From the NCBI GenBank assembly GCA_035353395.1, contig DAOPZL010000003.1, positions 55,925 to 119,924 of the forward strand: 64,000 bases of DNA. The letters run 5' to 3'. Each line of letters begins with the position of its first letter. The first letter of the stretch is position 1. The notes beneath the pieces were generated by a model, which saw nothing but the letters and a program-made list of their open reading frames with translations, was not told the DNA's origin and did no database searches. Below, in pieces: positions 8,837 through 17,900 of the stretch. The DNA is from UBA1801 sp035353395. Its GTDB lineage: Bacteria > Acidobacteriota > Holophagae > Holophagales > Holophagaceae. The position numbers and the translations under genes were made by a program.

Positions 8837-9439
8837 ATGATACTCACGCTCCACCCCGAGAACCCCCAACAGCGCCAGCTCGAGCGCATCGCGGACGCCC
8901 TGCGGAAGGACGGGATCATCGCCTATCCGACGGACACGCTCTTCGGGCTGGGCTGCCTCGTCTCGCGGAAGAAGGCGGTGGACAAGATCCAGAGGCTGAA
9001 GGGCCGCGATCCCAAGAAGCCCATGAGCATCCTCTGCGCCAACCTGGAGATGCTCTGCAGCTACACGCGGCATCTGGACACCCCCAAGTTCAAGATCCTG
9101 AAGCACATGTTCCCGGGCCCCTACACGGCCATCCTGCCCGCCAGCCGGGAGGTCCCGCGCTACCTGCAGAACAAGCAGACGGTCGGCCTGCGCATCCCGG
9201 ACCACACCTTCTGCCGGGACCTCACCACTCTCCTCGGCGAGTCCATCATCACCACCAGCTGCAACAAGTCCGGCGAAGCTCCCCTCCAGACGGCCTGGGA
9301 GATCGAGGAGGACCTGGGACACGCCCTGGACTACGTGATCGACTGCGGGCAGCCGTCCGGGCAGGGCAGCACCATCGTGGACCTCACCGGGGACGAGCCC
9401 GTGCTGCTGAGGGAAGGCGCCGGACCCTGGCCCCTCTGA
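8837..9439 (+). CDS. L-threonylcarbamoyladenylate synthase (TsaC/Sua5/YrdC family)
   Basis: 200 residues covering one YrdC domain. It makes threonylcarbamoyl-AMP from threonine, bicarbonate and ATP, the first step of t6A37 modification of ANN-decoding tRNAs. Family signatures are the N-terminal IIAYPTDTLFGLGC (about 31-44), KKPMSILC (about 62-69), and the C-terminal TTSCNKSGE and GQGSTIVDL segments. It lacks the extra Sua5 domain, so it is the short TsaC/YciO-like form. A possible -10 (TAATCT) lies 16 bases upstream. Confidence 0.9.
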   Translation: MILTLHPENPQQRQLERIADALRKDGIIAYPTDTLFGLGCLVSRKKAVDKIQRLKGRDPKKPMSILCANLEMLCSYTRHLDTPKFKILKHMFPGPYTAILPASREVPRYLQNKQTVGLRIPDHTFCRDLTTLLGESIITTSCNKSGEAPLQTAWEIEEDLGHALDYVIDCGQPSGQGSTIVDLTGDEPVLLREGAGPWPL

Positions 9440-9442
9440 AGC

Positions 9443-9910
9443 TCAGTCCGGATACGCGCCCAGGCACTTCAGCACGCGGCCGTGGAGCCGATGGATGAAG
9501 CCCGCCCTGGGCAGGAACATGAACGGGCACAGCCCGGTGATGAGTTCGAGGCCCCGCTCCTCGGCCCGGTAGACGGCCCGAGTGTCCACCGCGCCGCCGA
9601 GACGCGCGTGGAGCCAGAGGCGGGTCACGCCTGCTTCCGCGCATTCGACGACCGCCTGTTCGGCCGGGCCCTCGGGCAGCAGGATCACCGCCCGCTCGGG
9701 CGCGGGCCGGATCTCCTTGACACTGTGGAAACAGGGCTGGCCGTCCAGCGCCTCCGCGGATGGATTGACCGGGAACGTCTCGTAGCCGTGGGTCCGGAGC
9801 GCCCGGAGGAGAACCCTCGAGTAGTCCTTCGGATTTCTTGATGCGCCGATCACGGCGATGCGGCGGGCGTCGAGGAAGGACCGGATGGAAGCCTGCGTCG
9901 ATTTGGGCAT
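9443..9910 (-). CDS. CoA-binding protein (YccU-like Rossmann fold)
   Basis: 155 residues. The N-terminal segment IAVIGASRNPKDYS (about 18-31) and the later VNPSAEALDG are typical of the CoA-binding domain of succinyl-CoA-synthetase-like and YccU proteins. The C-terminus ends in a conserved CPFMFL region. A free-standing domain of this kind binds CoA or nucleotides, but the physiological role is not established. Start ATG at 9910 is preceded by GGAG. It converges with the tsaC-like gene, leaving 3 bases between stops. Confidence 0.85.
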   Translation of the reverse strand: MPKSTQASIRSFLDARRIAVIGASRNPKDYSRVLLRALRTHGYETFPVNPSAEALDGQPCFHSVKEIRPAPERAVILLPEGPAEQAVVECAEAGVTRLWLHARLGGAVDTRAVYRAEERGLELITGLCPFMFLPRAGFIHRLHGRVLKCLGAYPD

Positions 9911-10304
9911 GATCCTATCTCCAGGTGGAGGCCACGGCACGTTCCGCAAGGCGCTTCCCGAGCCCCTTCGGCAGGAACGCGGCGTGGCCTCCGGCGGCCG
10001 GGCTCCCGCGGATTCCCAGGTGGTCCATGGATCCCTCTCCGCGCGACACGCGCAGGCACCAGGATAGGAGGCCAAGGGGGGACATTCCAATCGTCCGTCG
10101 CCTTTTCGGCCTGGCGTCCGGAGTTGCCCTGGACACCCTGCCCGCCTCGGGCAGGTCCTCCGGCTCGAGGGCGGCGGCCTCGGCCCCTCTCCACGGAAGG
10201 ACCGAAGCGGTATCATGGAGTTCCACGCGATCGCGCTTCCCGAAGCTTCGTGCCAGCTGCGACGATCGATGCCCGTTCCAGGCGCCGTCTCTTCTTGTGG
10301 TTCC
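9911..10304. other. Divergent intergenic region, no gene recognised
   Basis: 394 bases between the CoA-binding protein (minus) and the serine hydrolase (plus). It must hold both promoters. TATCAT at 10211-10216 is a possible -10 without a convincing -35. Longer open frames here are compositional shadows. No RNA gene or repeat was recognised. Confidence 0.5.
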
Positions 10305-11408
10305 ATGCTCCAACGATTCTTCCCGATTCTCCTGGCTGCTTCCTGTCTGACGGCAAATCTCCCGGCCCAGAAACCGTTCCACGAACTCCCGGTCCCCGTG
10401 GCGACGAGGATCGACACCCTGATGAGCCGCCGCTACCAGCCCTCCCAGCCGGGCGGCGTGGTGATGGTGGTGAAGCACGGGAAGGTCGTGTTCCGGAAGG
10501 CGTACGGCCTGGCCTCCGTGGAGCTGGACGTCCCCCTCGAGCCGGAAATGGCCTTCCGCATCGGGTCCATCACCAAGCAGGTCACCGCGGCGGCCGTGCT
10601 GACGCTGGTCGAGGACGGCAAGGTGGATCTCAAGGCGCCCATCTCCCAGTACCTGGAGGAGGTGCCCAAGGGTTGGCGCGCCGTCACGGTCGAGCAGCTG
10701 CTGGACCACACGGCCGGCATCCCCAACCACACGGAAGCCCCGGACTACAAGAGCCGCATGCGCGAGGACCTGCCCCCGGGCGCCCTGCTGGAGACCTATG
10801 TGGCGCACCTGCCCCTGGACTTCGAGCCCGGCACGAAGTTCAAGTACTCCAACAGCGGCTACATCCTGCTGGGCATGCTCATCGAGAAGGTCTCGGGCCA
10901 GTCGTTCCCCGACTACCTCCACCAGCGGTTCTTCGAGCCCCTGGGGCTCCAGGGCATCCACTACGGCGCGGAGACGGAACTCATCCCGGGCCTGGCGCCC
11001 GGCTACACCACAGGACCCAAGCCCTGCCCCTACCGGAGCATCACCCAGTCCTTCGCGGCCGGGGGCCTCGTGTCCAGCGCGGACGACCTGGTCCGGTGGC
11101 TCCAGGCGCTCTACGGCGGCAAGGTGCTGAAGCCCGCGAGCCTCGCCAGGATGCTCGCCCCCCTGCACCTCAAGAACGGCAAGGAACTCGGCTACGGCCT
11201 CGGGATCGGCTTCCGCCAGGTGCTGGGCGTGCGCCTGGCGGGCCATGCCGGGGGAGTGCCCGGCTACAAGTCCTGGGCGGAGGTGGATCCCGCCACCCGC
11301 ACCATCGTCGTGATCCTCAACAACACGGACGCGCCCAAGGGGGACGACGCGGCCTACGGCAAGGCCATCTTCATGATCCTGGGGGGCCTGGCGATCACGA
11401 ATCCCTGA
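10305..11408 (+). CDS. Secreted serine hydrolase, beta-lactamase/PBP-like family
   Basis: 367 residues from ATG 10305, chosen because a signal peptide (hydrophobic residues 5-20, cleavage near AQK) starts there; upstream in-frame codons give a non-signal extension. Active-site motifs of the class C beta-lactamase/esterase family are present: SITK (Ser88, Lys91), YSN (181-183) and HAG (314-316). Members include esterases, D-aminopeptidases and DD-peptidases, so the substrate cannot be named. It probably acts in the periplasm. It converges with the osmC-like gene. Confidence 0.85.
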   Translation: MLQRFFPILLAASCLTANLPAQKPFHELPVPVATRIDTLMSRRYQPSQPGGVVMVVKHGKVVFRKAYGLASVELDVPLEPEMAFRIGSITKQVTAAAVLTLVEDGKVDLKAPISQYLEEVPKGWRAVTVEQLLDHTAGIPNHTEAPDYKSRMREDLPPGALLETYVAHLPLDFEPGTKFKYSNSGYILLGMLIEKVSGQSFPDYLHQRFFEPLGLQGIHYGAETELIPGLAPGYTTGPKPCPYRSITQSFAAGGLVSSADDLVRWLQALYGGKVLKPASLARMLAPLHLKNGKELGYGLGIGFRQVLGVRLAGHAGGVPGYKSWAEVDPATRTIVVILNNTDAPKGDDAAYGKAIFMILGGLAITNP

Positions 11409-11436
11409 CCGCCGGAGGCCCCCCGGCCCCTTGCGT

Positions 11437-11880
11437 TCAGAGCTCGATCTCGGTCCCGTTCACGTAGGCGTGGGTGTGGATCTGGCAGAAGTGCCGGAAC
11501 ATGATGGAGACGCAGCAGAGCTTCTCCTTGGACATGTGGATGGCCTTCTGGATCTGCGGGACGTGATCCGCGAGCTCCGCGCCGCCCTCGAAGCGGTAGT
11601 TCAGCTCGATCGACTTGAAGACGTGGGGGTCCGTGTCCGCGACGTCCGCGCTGGAATCCAGGGAGATCTTCGCGACGGGTACGCGCATCTTCCTCAGGAG
11701 GGATGCGACATCCATGCCCGTGCAGCCCATGAGGCCGGCCAGCAGCATGTGGGTCGGCTTGGGACCGTGGTTCTTGCCGCCGTAGACCTCGGGCGCGTCC
11801 GTCGTGATCACGTGGTCGCCCGCGTGGATCGCGTACTCCATCCCGCCCTGCCAGTCTGCCGTGGCTTCCAATTTCGCCAT
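11437..11880 (-). CDS. OsmC/Ohr family protein
   Basis: 147 residues. OsmC-family members are thiol peroxidases reducing organic hydroperoxides, normally through two cysteines. Cys53 lies in the conserved GLMGCTGMD segment, and a KLCCVS segment (Cys122/Cys123) fits the second site, with a further Cys132. The N-terminal half lacks the Ohr signature, so the sequence is closer to YhfA-like OsmC proteins of less certain function. It is downstream of dppF on the same strand but has its own AT-rich, dyad-containing promoter region (11881-11962). Confidence 0.85.
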   Translation of the reverse strand: MAKLEATADWQGGMEYAIHAGDHVITTDAPEVYGGKNHGPKPTHMLLAGLMGCTGMDVASLLRKMRVPVAKISLDSSADVADTDPHVFKSIELNYRFEGGAELADHVPQIQKAIHMSKEKLCCVSIMFRHFCQIHTHAYVNGTEIEL

Positions 11881-11927
11881 ATCTAGAACTCCTTTCCTGT
11901 GTCAAACAACAATGCTTATTTATTCAT

Positions 11928-11944
11928 TATTCAACTATTGAATA
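11928..11944. promoter_or_regulatory. Operator-like dyad upstream of the osmC-like gene
   Basis: Perfect inverted repeat TATTCAA-CTA-TTGAATA in an AT-rich island, 48-64 bases upstream of the ATG at 11880. Allowing one single-base gap, the symmetry extends to ATTCA...TGAAT (11922-11949). It resembles ArsR- or MarR-family operators; no such regulator gene is adjacent. Confidence 0.6.
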
Positions 11945-11962
11945 TGAATCTTCACCAGAACT

Positions 11963-12721
11963 TCACACATAGAGGCTGTTCCGGAGCAGGTCGGCCGTAT
12001 AGGGGTGCGTACAGGTTGCCTGCTTCAGGTTCTCTTCGGACAGGGTCTCGACGATCTGGCCCTGCTGCATGACGGCCACCCGGTCGCACATGTGGCTGAT
12101 GACGCCCAGGTCGTGGCTGACCAGCAGGTAGGTCGTCCCGAGCTCGCGCTTCAGGTCCAGGAGCAGGTTCAGGATCTCCGCCTGCACCGAGGCGTCCAGG
12201 GCCGAAGTCGGCTCGTCCAGCAGGACCAGCTTCGGGTTCCTGAGCAGGGCCCGCGCGATGGCCACCCGCTGCCGCTGGCCGCCGGAAAGCTGGTGCGGGT
12301 AGCGGAAGCGGAAGCGCCGGTCCAGCCCCACCTGCTCCAGCACCTCCAGGACCCGCTGCTCGACGTCCTGGACCCCGTGCACCTTCAGGGGCTCGGACAG
12401 CGTCCGGTCGATGGTGTGGCGGGGATGCAGCGAACCGTAGGGATCCTGGAACACCATCTGGACCTGGCTGGAATAGGCGGCCTTCGCCTTCTCCCCGTCG
12501 CGGCGCATCTGGTCCCCGAGCGTCACGGCGCCCCGCCACTGCGCGTCCAGGCCGGAGAGGACCAGCAGGATCGTGGACTTGCCGCACCCGGACCCCCCGA
12601 TCAGCCCGAAGGTCTCGCCCGCCCCGACCTCGAACGCCACGTCGCGCACCGCCTGGAAACGCTGGCGTCCGCGCGTGTAGAAGACCTCCAGTCCTTCCAC
12701 CTTCAGGAGTGCGTCGCCCAT
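11963..12721 (-). CDS. dppF: Peptide ABC transporter ATP-binding protein (DppF/OppF type)
   Basis: 252 residues with Walker A GGSGCGKS (42-49), ABC signature LSGGQRQR, Walker B LVLLDEP and switch His in VSHDLG. The second ATPase of a dipeptide/oligopeptide importer; it pairs with DppD on the cytoplasmic face. The C-terminal CTHPYTADLL segment is typical of OppF/DppF. The family's extended Cys-cluster region appears shortened. It starts 1 base after the dppD stop, as the last gene of the operon. Confidence 0.92.
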   Translation of the reverse strand: MGDALLKVEGLEVFYTRGRQRFQAVRDVAFEVGAGETFGLIGGSGCGKSTILLVLSGLDAQWRGAVTLGDQMRRDGEKAKAAYSSQVQMVFQDPYGSLHPRHTIDRTLSEPLKVHGVQDVEQRVLEVLEQVGLDRRFRFRYPHQLSGGQRQRVAIARALLRNPKLVLLDEPTSALDASVQAEILNLLLDLKRELGTTYLLVSHDLGVISHMCDRVAVMQQGQIVETLSEENLKQATCTHPYTADLLRNSLYV

Positions 12722-12722
12722 G

Positions 12723-13559
12723 TCAGCACGCCTCCGCTTCGATGGCCGCCCGGTCCAGCACCGAGAGTCGCTGGCCCCGGGTGGCGGCGGAAGGCAGGCA
12801 GGCGAGCAGGCCCCGCGTGTAGGGGTGCTGCGCCTCGAACAGGCGGTCGGCCCGGCAGGTCTCGACGATCCTGCCCTTGTACATGATCAGCACCCGGTCG
12901 CAGTAGCGGGCCACGGTGTTGAGGTCGTGGCTGATCAGGATCAGCCCCATGCCCCGCCGCTGGATCTCCCGGTCCATCATCTGGAGCACCTGGCCCCGCA
13001 CCATGACGTCCAGGGCCGAGGTGGGCTCGTCGGCAATCAGGAGGTCGGGCGAGTTGATCAGCATGGCCACGATCATCACCCGCTGTCCCAGGCCTCCCGA
13101 GAGCTGGTGGGGGTAGCAGTTCGCCACCCGGATGGGATCCTCGACACCGACTTCTGCGAGCATCTCCAGGACGCGCAGGTGCACCTGCTTCCGGTCCACG
13201 CAGTCGTGGAGCATCGCCACTTCCGCGATCTGGTCCTTGACGCGCTTCACGGGATTCAGGGAGTACTTCGGGTCCTGCATGATCATGCCGATGCGGCACC
13301 CCCGGATCGAGCGCCAGCGCTTCTCGTCCAGGCCGGCCAGGTCGGTGCCGTCGAAGGTCATCCGGTCCGCGGTCACCCGGCCCGGCTTGCGGATCAGGCC
13401 CAGGATCGCCCGGGCGGTGAGCGACTTGCCGGAGCCGGATTCCCCCACGATGCCCAGCCGCTCCGTCCGCATCTCGAAGCCGACCCGGTTGACGACCGTC
13501 ACGTCCCCCCGCCAGGTGGGGAAGCTCACTTGGAGATTTTCAACGATGAGTTCAGGCAT
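12723..13559 (-). CDS. dppD: Peptide ABC transporter ATP-binding protein (DppD/OppD type)
   Basis: 278 residues from ATG 13559 (MPELIVENLQ), preferred over the upstream 13577 ATG because this is the conserved N-terminus. Walker A GESGSGKS, signature LSGGLGQR, Walker B LLIADEPT and an OppD-type C-terminus (HPYTRGLL) are all present. The signature has Leu-Gly before Gln where Gln-Arg/Met-Arg is usual (LSGGLGQR rather than LSGGMRQR), a small oddity. It overlaps dppC by 8 bases. Confidence 0.92.
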   Translation of the reverse strand: MPELIVENLQVSFPTWRGDVTVVNRVGFEMRTERLGIVGESGSGKSLTARAILGLIRKPGRVTADRMTFDGTDLAGLDEKRWRSIRGCRIGMIMQDPKYSLNPVKRVKDQIAEVAMLHDCVDRKQVHLRVLEMLAEVGVEDPIRVANCYPHQLSGGLGQRVMIVAMLINSPDLLIADEPTSALDVMVRGQVLQMMDREIQRRGMGLILISHDLNTVARYCDRVLIMYKGRIVETCRADRLFEAQHPYTRGLLACLPSAATRGQRLSVLDRAAIEAEAC

Positions 13560-14448
13560 GTTTCGGGTCCAGGACATCGCGCAGGCCGTCGCCCAGCAGG
13601 TTGAAGGCCAGGCTTCCGAACAGGATCGCCGCGCCCGGGACGGCCGCGACCCACCACTGGTCGAAGATGTAGAGACGGCCGGTCGATACCATCGCGCCCC
13701 ACTCGGCCAGGGGCGGCTGGGCGCCGAGGCCGAGGAAGCCCAGCCCGGCCGCGGTGAGGATCACCCCCGCCATGTCCAGGGTCACCCGGATGACGGTCGA
13801 CGGCAGGCACAGGGGCAGCACCTGCCCCACCAGGATCCGCCAGGTGGGGATGCCCGCCACCCTGGCGGCATGCAGGAAGTCGCTGTTCCGGATGGCCAGC
13901 GTCTCGGTGCGGGCCAGGCGTGCGTAGGGCGGCCAGGCGGTGACGGTGATGGCGATGACGGCATTGATGATGCCGGGTCCCATCACGGCCACGAACATCA
14001 GGGCGAGGACCAGCCGCGGGAGCGCCATGAAGATGTCGGTGACGCGCATGAAGACCGTGTTGATCCAGCCGCCGAAGTAGCCCGCGCAGATGCCGACCAC
14101 CAGCCCCATGGGCGCCGACAGCCAGGCCACCAGCAGCACGATCAGCAGGGTCGGCCGGGTGCCGTAGATGAGGCGACTCCAGAGGTCCCGCCCGAGCTGG
14201 TCGGTCCCCAGCCAGTGGGCCGAGGAGGGCGGCGACAGCCGGCAGGTGAAGTCCTGGACGTTGGGGTCGATGCCCGCCAGCCAGGGGGCCACGATCGCCA
14301 CCAGGATCATGAGCAGGACCGCCGCGATGCCGAACAGGGTCATGGGGCTGCGCAGCGCCCGGTCGAGGCCGCGGTAGTAGCTGCCGCAGCGGGCCTGCCA
14401 CGCCGACGCCGGCGCTTCGTCGTTCAACCATGTACGCAGAGTCGTCAT
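13552..14448 (-). CDS. dppC: Peptide ABC transporter permease (DppC type)
   Basis: 298 residues with the OppC N-terminal region followed by a binding-protein-dependent permease domain: about six membrane helices, the first near residues 38-58, then HxLGTDxLGRD (WLGTDQLGRDLWSR), characteristic of DppC/OppC, and an EAA loop near ARVAGIPTWRI. Its start overlaps the dppB stop by ATGA (14445-14448). It forms the transmembrane channel with DppB. Confidence 0.93.
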   Translation of the reverse strand: MTTLRTWLNDEAPASAWQARCGSYYRGLDRALRSPMTLFGIAAVLLMILVAIVAPWLAGIDPNVQDFTCRLSPPSSAHWLGTDQLGRDLWSRLIYGTRPTLLIVLLVAWLSAPMGLVVGICAGYFGGWINTVFMRVTDIFMALPRLVLALMFVAVMGPGIINAVIAITVTAWPPYARLARTETLAIRNSDFLHAARVAGIPTWRILVGQVLPLCLPSTVIRVTLDMAGVILTAAGLGFLGLGAQPPLAEWGAMVSTGRLYIFDQWWVAAVPGAAILFGSLAFNLLGDGLRDVLDPKHA

Positions 14449-15476
14449 CGCACCCTCGGATCCAGCCAGTATCCGAACTGGTCGCTCACGGCGTTGAGCG
14501 CCACGAAACAGAAGCCGATCAGGAGCGTCCCCCCCAGCACGGCCGTCACGTCGGCGGTGAAGAGCGCGTTGGTCACGTAGAGGCCGATTCCCGGCCAGGA
14601 GAACACGCTCTCGGTGAGCACGGCCCCCTCCAGGAGCGTCGCGTAGGAGAGCGAGATGACCGTCACGAGCGGCGCCGCGATGTTGGGCAGGACATGGAGC
14701 CAGAGCAGGCGCGTCTCCGTGGCCCCCTTGACCCGGGCAAACAGCACGTATTCCTTTCCGAGCTCCTCCAGCACGAAGGCCCTCGTCATGCGGGCGATGT
14801 AGGCCATCGACATGTAGGCCAGGAGGAGCGCCGGAAGGATCAGGTGGGACAAGGCGTTGCGCATCGCCTCCCAGTTCCGGTCCCGCAGCGTGTCGATGAG
14901 CATGAAGTTGGTGCTCGACTGCAGGGTGTATTTCCAGATGTCGTCGATGCGTCCCGGACCGGCCACCAGCTTCAGCTTGGCGTAGAAGAGGAGCAGCCCC
15001 ATCAGGCCCATCCAGAAGATGGGGACCGAATAGCCGACCAGGGAGAGGACGCGCACGTACTGGTCGACCTTGCCGTTGTGCCGCTGGGCGGCCCACATCC
15101 CGAGCGGCACGCCGAACAGCACCCCCAGCACGATGGCCACGGTGGCGAGCTCGACCGTCGCGGGGAAGTACTGGGCCAGGTCCTCGACGACGGGCCGCCC
15201 CGTGCTCGTGGAGACCCCCAGGTCGCCCCGGGAGACCTTGCCGAGGTAGCGGCCAAACTGGACGTAGAGCGGCCTGTCCATGCCCATCTCGACGTAGACG
15301 GCGTGGTAGGCCTCGGGCGAGGCGTGATCCCCGACCACCCTCAGCACGGGGTCGATGGGCGAGGCCTTCTGGATCAGGAAGGTGATCAGCAGCAGGCCCA
15401 CCACCGTCAAGGCGAACGTCAGCAGCGCCCTCGTCGCGCCGCGCGCCAGCGATCGCGCGAACATCCATCGTTTCAT
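14445..15476 (-). CDS. dppB: Peptide ABC transporter permease (DppB type)
   Basis: 343 residues, six predicted membrane helices. The first helix is at about 19-36, followed by a large periplasmic loop containing the LGVST segment, then the permease domain with an EAA loop (EYVLFARVKGATETRLLW). The LTESVFSWPGIG motif near the C-terminus is diagnostic of DppB/OppB. It follows dppA by 74 bases and overlaps dppC. Confidence 0.93.
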   Translation of the reverse strand: MKRWMFARSLARGATRALLTFALTVVGLLLITFLIQKASPIDPVLRVVGDHASPEAYHAVYVEMGMDRPLYVQFGRYLGKVSRGDLGVSTSTGRPVVEDLAQYFPATVELATVAIVLGVLFGVPLGMWAAQRHNGKVDQYVRVLSLVGYSVPIFWMGLMGLLLFYAKLKLVAGPGRIDDIWKYTLQSSTNFMLIDTLRDRNWEAMRNALSHLILPALLLAYMSMAYIARMTRAFVLEELGKEYVLFARVKGATETRLLWLHVLPNIAAPLVTVISLSYATLLEGAVLTESVFSWPGIGLYVTNALFTADVTAVLGGTLLIGFCFVALNAVSDQFGYWLDPRVR

Positions 15477-15550
15477 TCACCGCTCCTGATTCATGATGAC
15501 CGGGTGGCCCGCCCGAGGGTCCGGAAGATCCCCGGGCAGGCCGTCGGCGG

Positions 15551-17128
15551 TCACTTGCTCACGCGCTCGTAGTAGACCTGGTCCGCGTTGAGGCCCTGCA
15601 CGTAGCCCTTGACGTTGTTCCGGAGGGCGACCTGGTCGGTGGCCTGGAACATGACGACCAGCGGGGAGTTCTTCTGCACGACGCGCTGGATCTCGGCGTA
15701 GAGCTTCGCTCGCTTGGCCGGGTCCTTCTCCTGCACGGCGGCCTCGGACTTGTCCGTGAGTTCGGGGATCTCCCATCCGTTGCGCCAGGCGATCGTCTTG
15801 GAGCCGTCGTCGCGGTTCATGGCGAAGGCGCTCGCGTTGGAGTGCGCGTCGAAGTAGTCGGGGATCCAGAAGCAGATGGCCGCCTCATGCCCGTGGGAGC
15901 GGATCCGGGAGTAGAACTGGCTGCCCACCTCCGGCACGATCTCCAGCTTGACGCCCGCCTGGGCGAAGCTGGCCTGGATGGACTGGGCCATGTCCAGGAA
16001 CGGCGGCTGGTTGATGATGTCCAGCGTGATCTTCAGGTTGTTCAGGCCGGCCTTCTCCAGGATGCTCTTGGCCTTGGCGGGGTCGAACTTGTAGGGGTTG
16101 TCCTTGGCGGCGCCGGGGAAGCCGACGGGCAGGAAGTTCTGGTGCACCTGGAACTGGCCCTTCAGCAGCCGGTTGGCGATGCCGTCGTAGTCGATCATCC
16201 AGCGGGCGGCTTCCCAGAGGGCGGGGTTCTTCAGGGCGGGGTTGGTCTTGCTGACCGTGTCCAGGGCCAGGAAGTAGAGCGCGGCCGAGGGCACCGCCAG
16301 GAGCTTGAGGCCGGGCTTGCCCTTCAGGGCGTTGATCTGGTCGGAGCCCAGGTCGCGGGCGATGTCCGCATCCCCCTGTTCCACGAGCAGGCGGCGCGTG
16401 ACCGGATCGGCGACGTTCTTGAGGATGATGGAGGAGAGCAGCGGCGCGCCGCCGGGGCACTTGGCGTTGGCTTCGAGCACCAGCGCCTCGTTCGGCTTGA
16501 AGGTCTTGATGAAGAAGGCCCCGCTCCCCGCCGAATGGGTCTTCAGCCAGGCGTTGCCGAAATCGCCGCCGGCCTCGTGCTTCATGGCTTCCTTCTGGTC
16601 CACGATGGACGCGATGGGCGCCGTGAAGATGTTCAGGGCGAACCCCGGGCCGACCTTCAGGGGCCAGGACAGGGTGACGGTGGAGTTGTCGACCTTCTTC
16701 AGGTGGGAGTCCACGTTCTCCGGCGTCCAGCCCAGCTCGCCCAGGATGAAGGCCGGCCCCTTCTTGAGCTTGACCGCCCTGGACATCGAGAAGATGACGT
16801 CCTCGGGCCGCACGGGGTTCCCTCCGACGAAGGACGCGCCGGGCTTGATCTTGAAGGTGATGCTCTTGCCGTCGGCACCCGTCTGCCAGCTCGCGGCCAG
16901 GGACCCCTGCAGCTCGGTCTGCCTGGCGGGATTGGACCGCACGAGCCGCTGGTAGATGCTGTTGAAGGACTGGACCGTGGTCAGCTCGAACCCCTCCGCC
17001 GGGTCGAAGCTGACCGCGTCGGCGATGGACTGGGCCACCACCAGCGTCTTGGCGGGAGTGGCGGCGGAGAGGCCGGCACCTGCGACCAAGAGGGATAGGA
17101 CGGCAAGACGGGTAAGTTTGTTCTTCAT
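15551..17128 (-). CDS. dppA: Periplasmic peptide-binding protein (SBP family 5)
   Basis: 525 residues from ATG 17128, selected for an AGGAGAGG ribosome site and a Sec signal peptide (MKNKLTRLAVLSLLVAGAG, cleavage near AAT). There is no lipobox Cys, so the protein is soluble periplasmic. SBP_bac_5 features include LVVAQSIADAVSFDPAEGFE near the N-terminus, a PVRPEDVIFSMSR segment and a C-terminal KNSPLVVMFQ. It delivers di- or oligopeptides to DppBC; the exact ligand (peptides, nickel, other) cannot be read from sequence. It lies 75 bases downstream of the XRE-cupin regulator on the same strand. Confidence 0.92.
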   Translation of the reverse strand: MKNKLTRLAVLSLLVAGAGLSAATPAKTLVVAQSIADAVSFDPAEGFELTTVQSFNSIYQRLVRSNPARQTELQGSLAASWQTGADGKSITFKIKPGASFVGGNPVRPEDVIFSMSRAVKLKKGPAFILGELGWTPENVDSHLKKVDNSTVTLSWPLKVGPGFALNIFTAPIASIVDQKEAMKHEAGGDFGNAWLKTHSAGSGAFFIKTFKPNEALVLEANAKCPGGAPLLSSIILKNVADPVTRRLLVEQGDADIARDLGSDQINALKGKPGLKLLAVPSAALYFLALDTVSKTNPALKNPALWEAARWMIDYDGIANRLLKGQFQVHQNFLPVGFPGAAKDNPYKFDPAKAKSILEKAGLNNLKITLDIINQPPFLDMAQSIQASFAQAGVKLEIVPEVGSQFYSRIRSHGHEAAICFWIPDYFDAHSNASAFAMNRDDGSKTIAWRNGWEIPELTDKSEAAVQEKDPAKRAKLYAEIQRVVQKNSPLVVMFQATDQVALRNNVKGYVQGLNADQVYYERVSK

Positions 17129-17203
17129 GCGCCTCTCCTGTTTATCAGTTCCGATGCCATGCATCGGGGTGGTCGTGAACAGCGGGGAATCCGGCAAGGG
17201 GAA

Positions 17204-17812
17204 TCATTCCGCTTCCGGGAAGGGGGGCTTGTCGCCCAGGGCCGGCTCGGGGGCCGACAGGTTCTCGTCGTCGAACACGGGCAGCGTGCTCGCCCAGATG
17301 ATCTCGGACGCCGCGCCGCTCCCGTTGGCGATCTGGTGGGAACGGTGGGAGTCGATGTGCATGGAGTCGCCCGCCTCCAGGTGGTAGAGCTGGTGGTCCA
17401 CGGTGTAGTCGATGCTTCCGGACAGCACGAACAGCAGCTCTTCTCCGGGGTGCGACTCGAAGCCCGAGGTGTAGCCCTTCGGCACCCGGATCTTGAGCGC
17501 GTGGAGGCAGCTGCCGGGGAACGACGTCGACAGCCGTTCGTAGTGCATGCTCACGCTCTCCACACTGTAGTCCTGGCGCTTCCCCTGGTGGGTGTCGGCG
17601 GAAGGCTGGGGGGGCTGGGGCACGATCTCCCGCAACGGGACTCCCAGGGCCTTGGCGACGCTCACCAGGGAGGACAGGGTCACCCCGGAGAGGTTGCGTT
17701 CCATCTGCGAGAGGAACCCGGCCGTCAGGCCGGTCTGGGCTGCCACCTGCTGCAGGGTCATGCTCTTCCCCCGACGCAAGGCCCGAATCCGCTCTCCGAC
17801 ATGCTCGGTCAT
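17204..17812 (-). CDS. XRE-family regulator with cupin sensor domain
   Basis: 202 residues: an N-terminal helix-turn-helix (about 8-62, with LQQVAAQTGLTAGFLSQMER) and a C-terminal cupin (about 95-180, with HPGEELLFVLSGSIDYTV). This PuuR/SutR-like architecture usually couples small-molecule sensing to control of neighbouring transport or catabolic genes. It is transcribed toward dppA and is likely the regulator of the transporter and of itself. Tandem AT-rich dyads lie 89-122 bases upstream of its start. Confidence 0.9.
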   Translation of the reverse strand: MTEHVGERIRALRRGKSMTLQQVAAQTGLTAGFLSQMERNLSGVTLSSLVSVAKALGVPLREIVPQPPQPSADTHQGKRQDYSVESVSMHYERLSTSFPGSCLHALKIRVPKGYTSGFESHPGEELLFVLSGSIDYTVDHQLYHLEAGDSMHIDSHRSHQIANGSGAASEIIWASTLPVFDDENLSAPEPALGDKPPFPEAE

Positions 17813-17900
17813 ACAGCGCTCACAGGAACCGGGGTTTCACGGCAGGCCAACAGGAAGGCATCGCGGTTGCGCGCGGAAGGCAGCACGCAGCCAAGGAATA

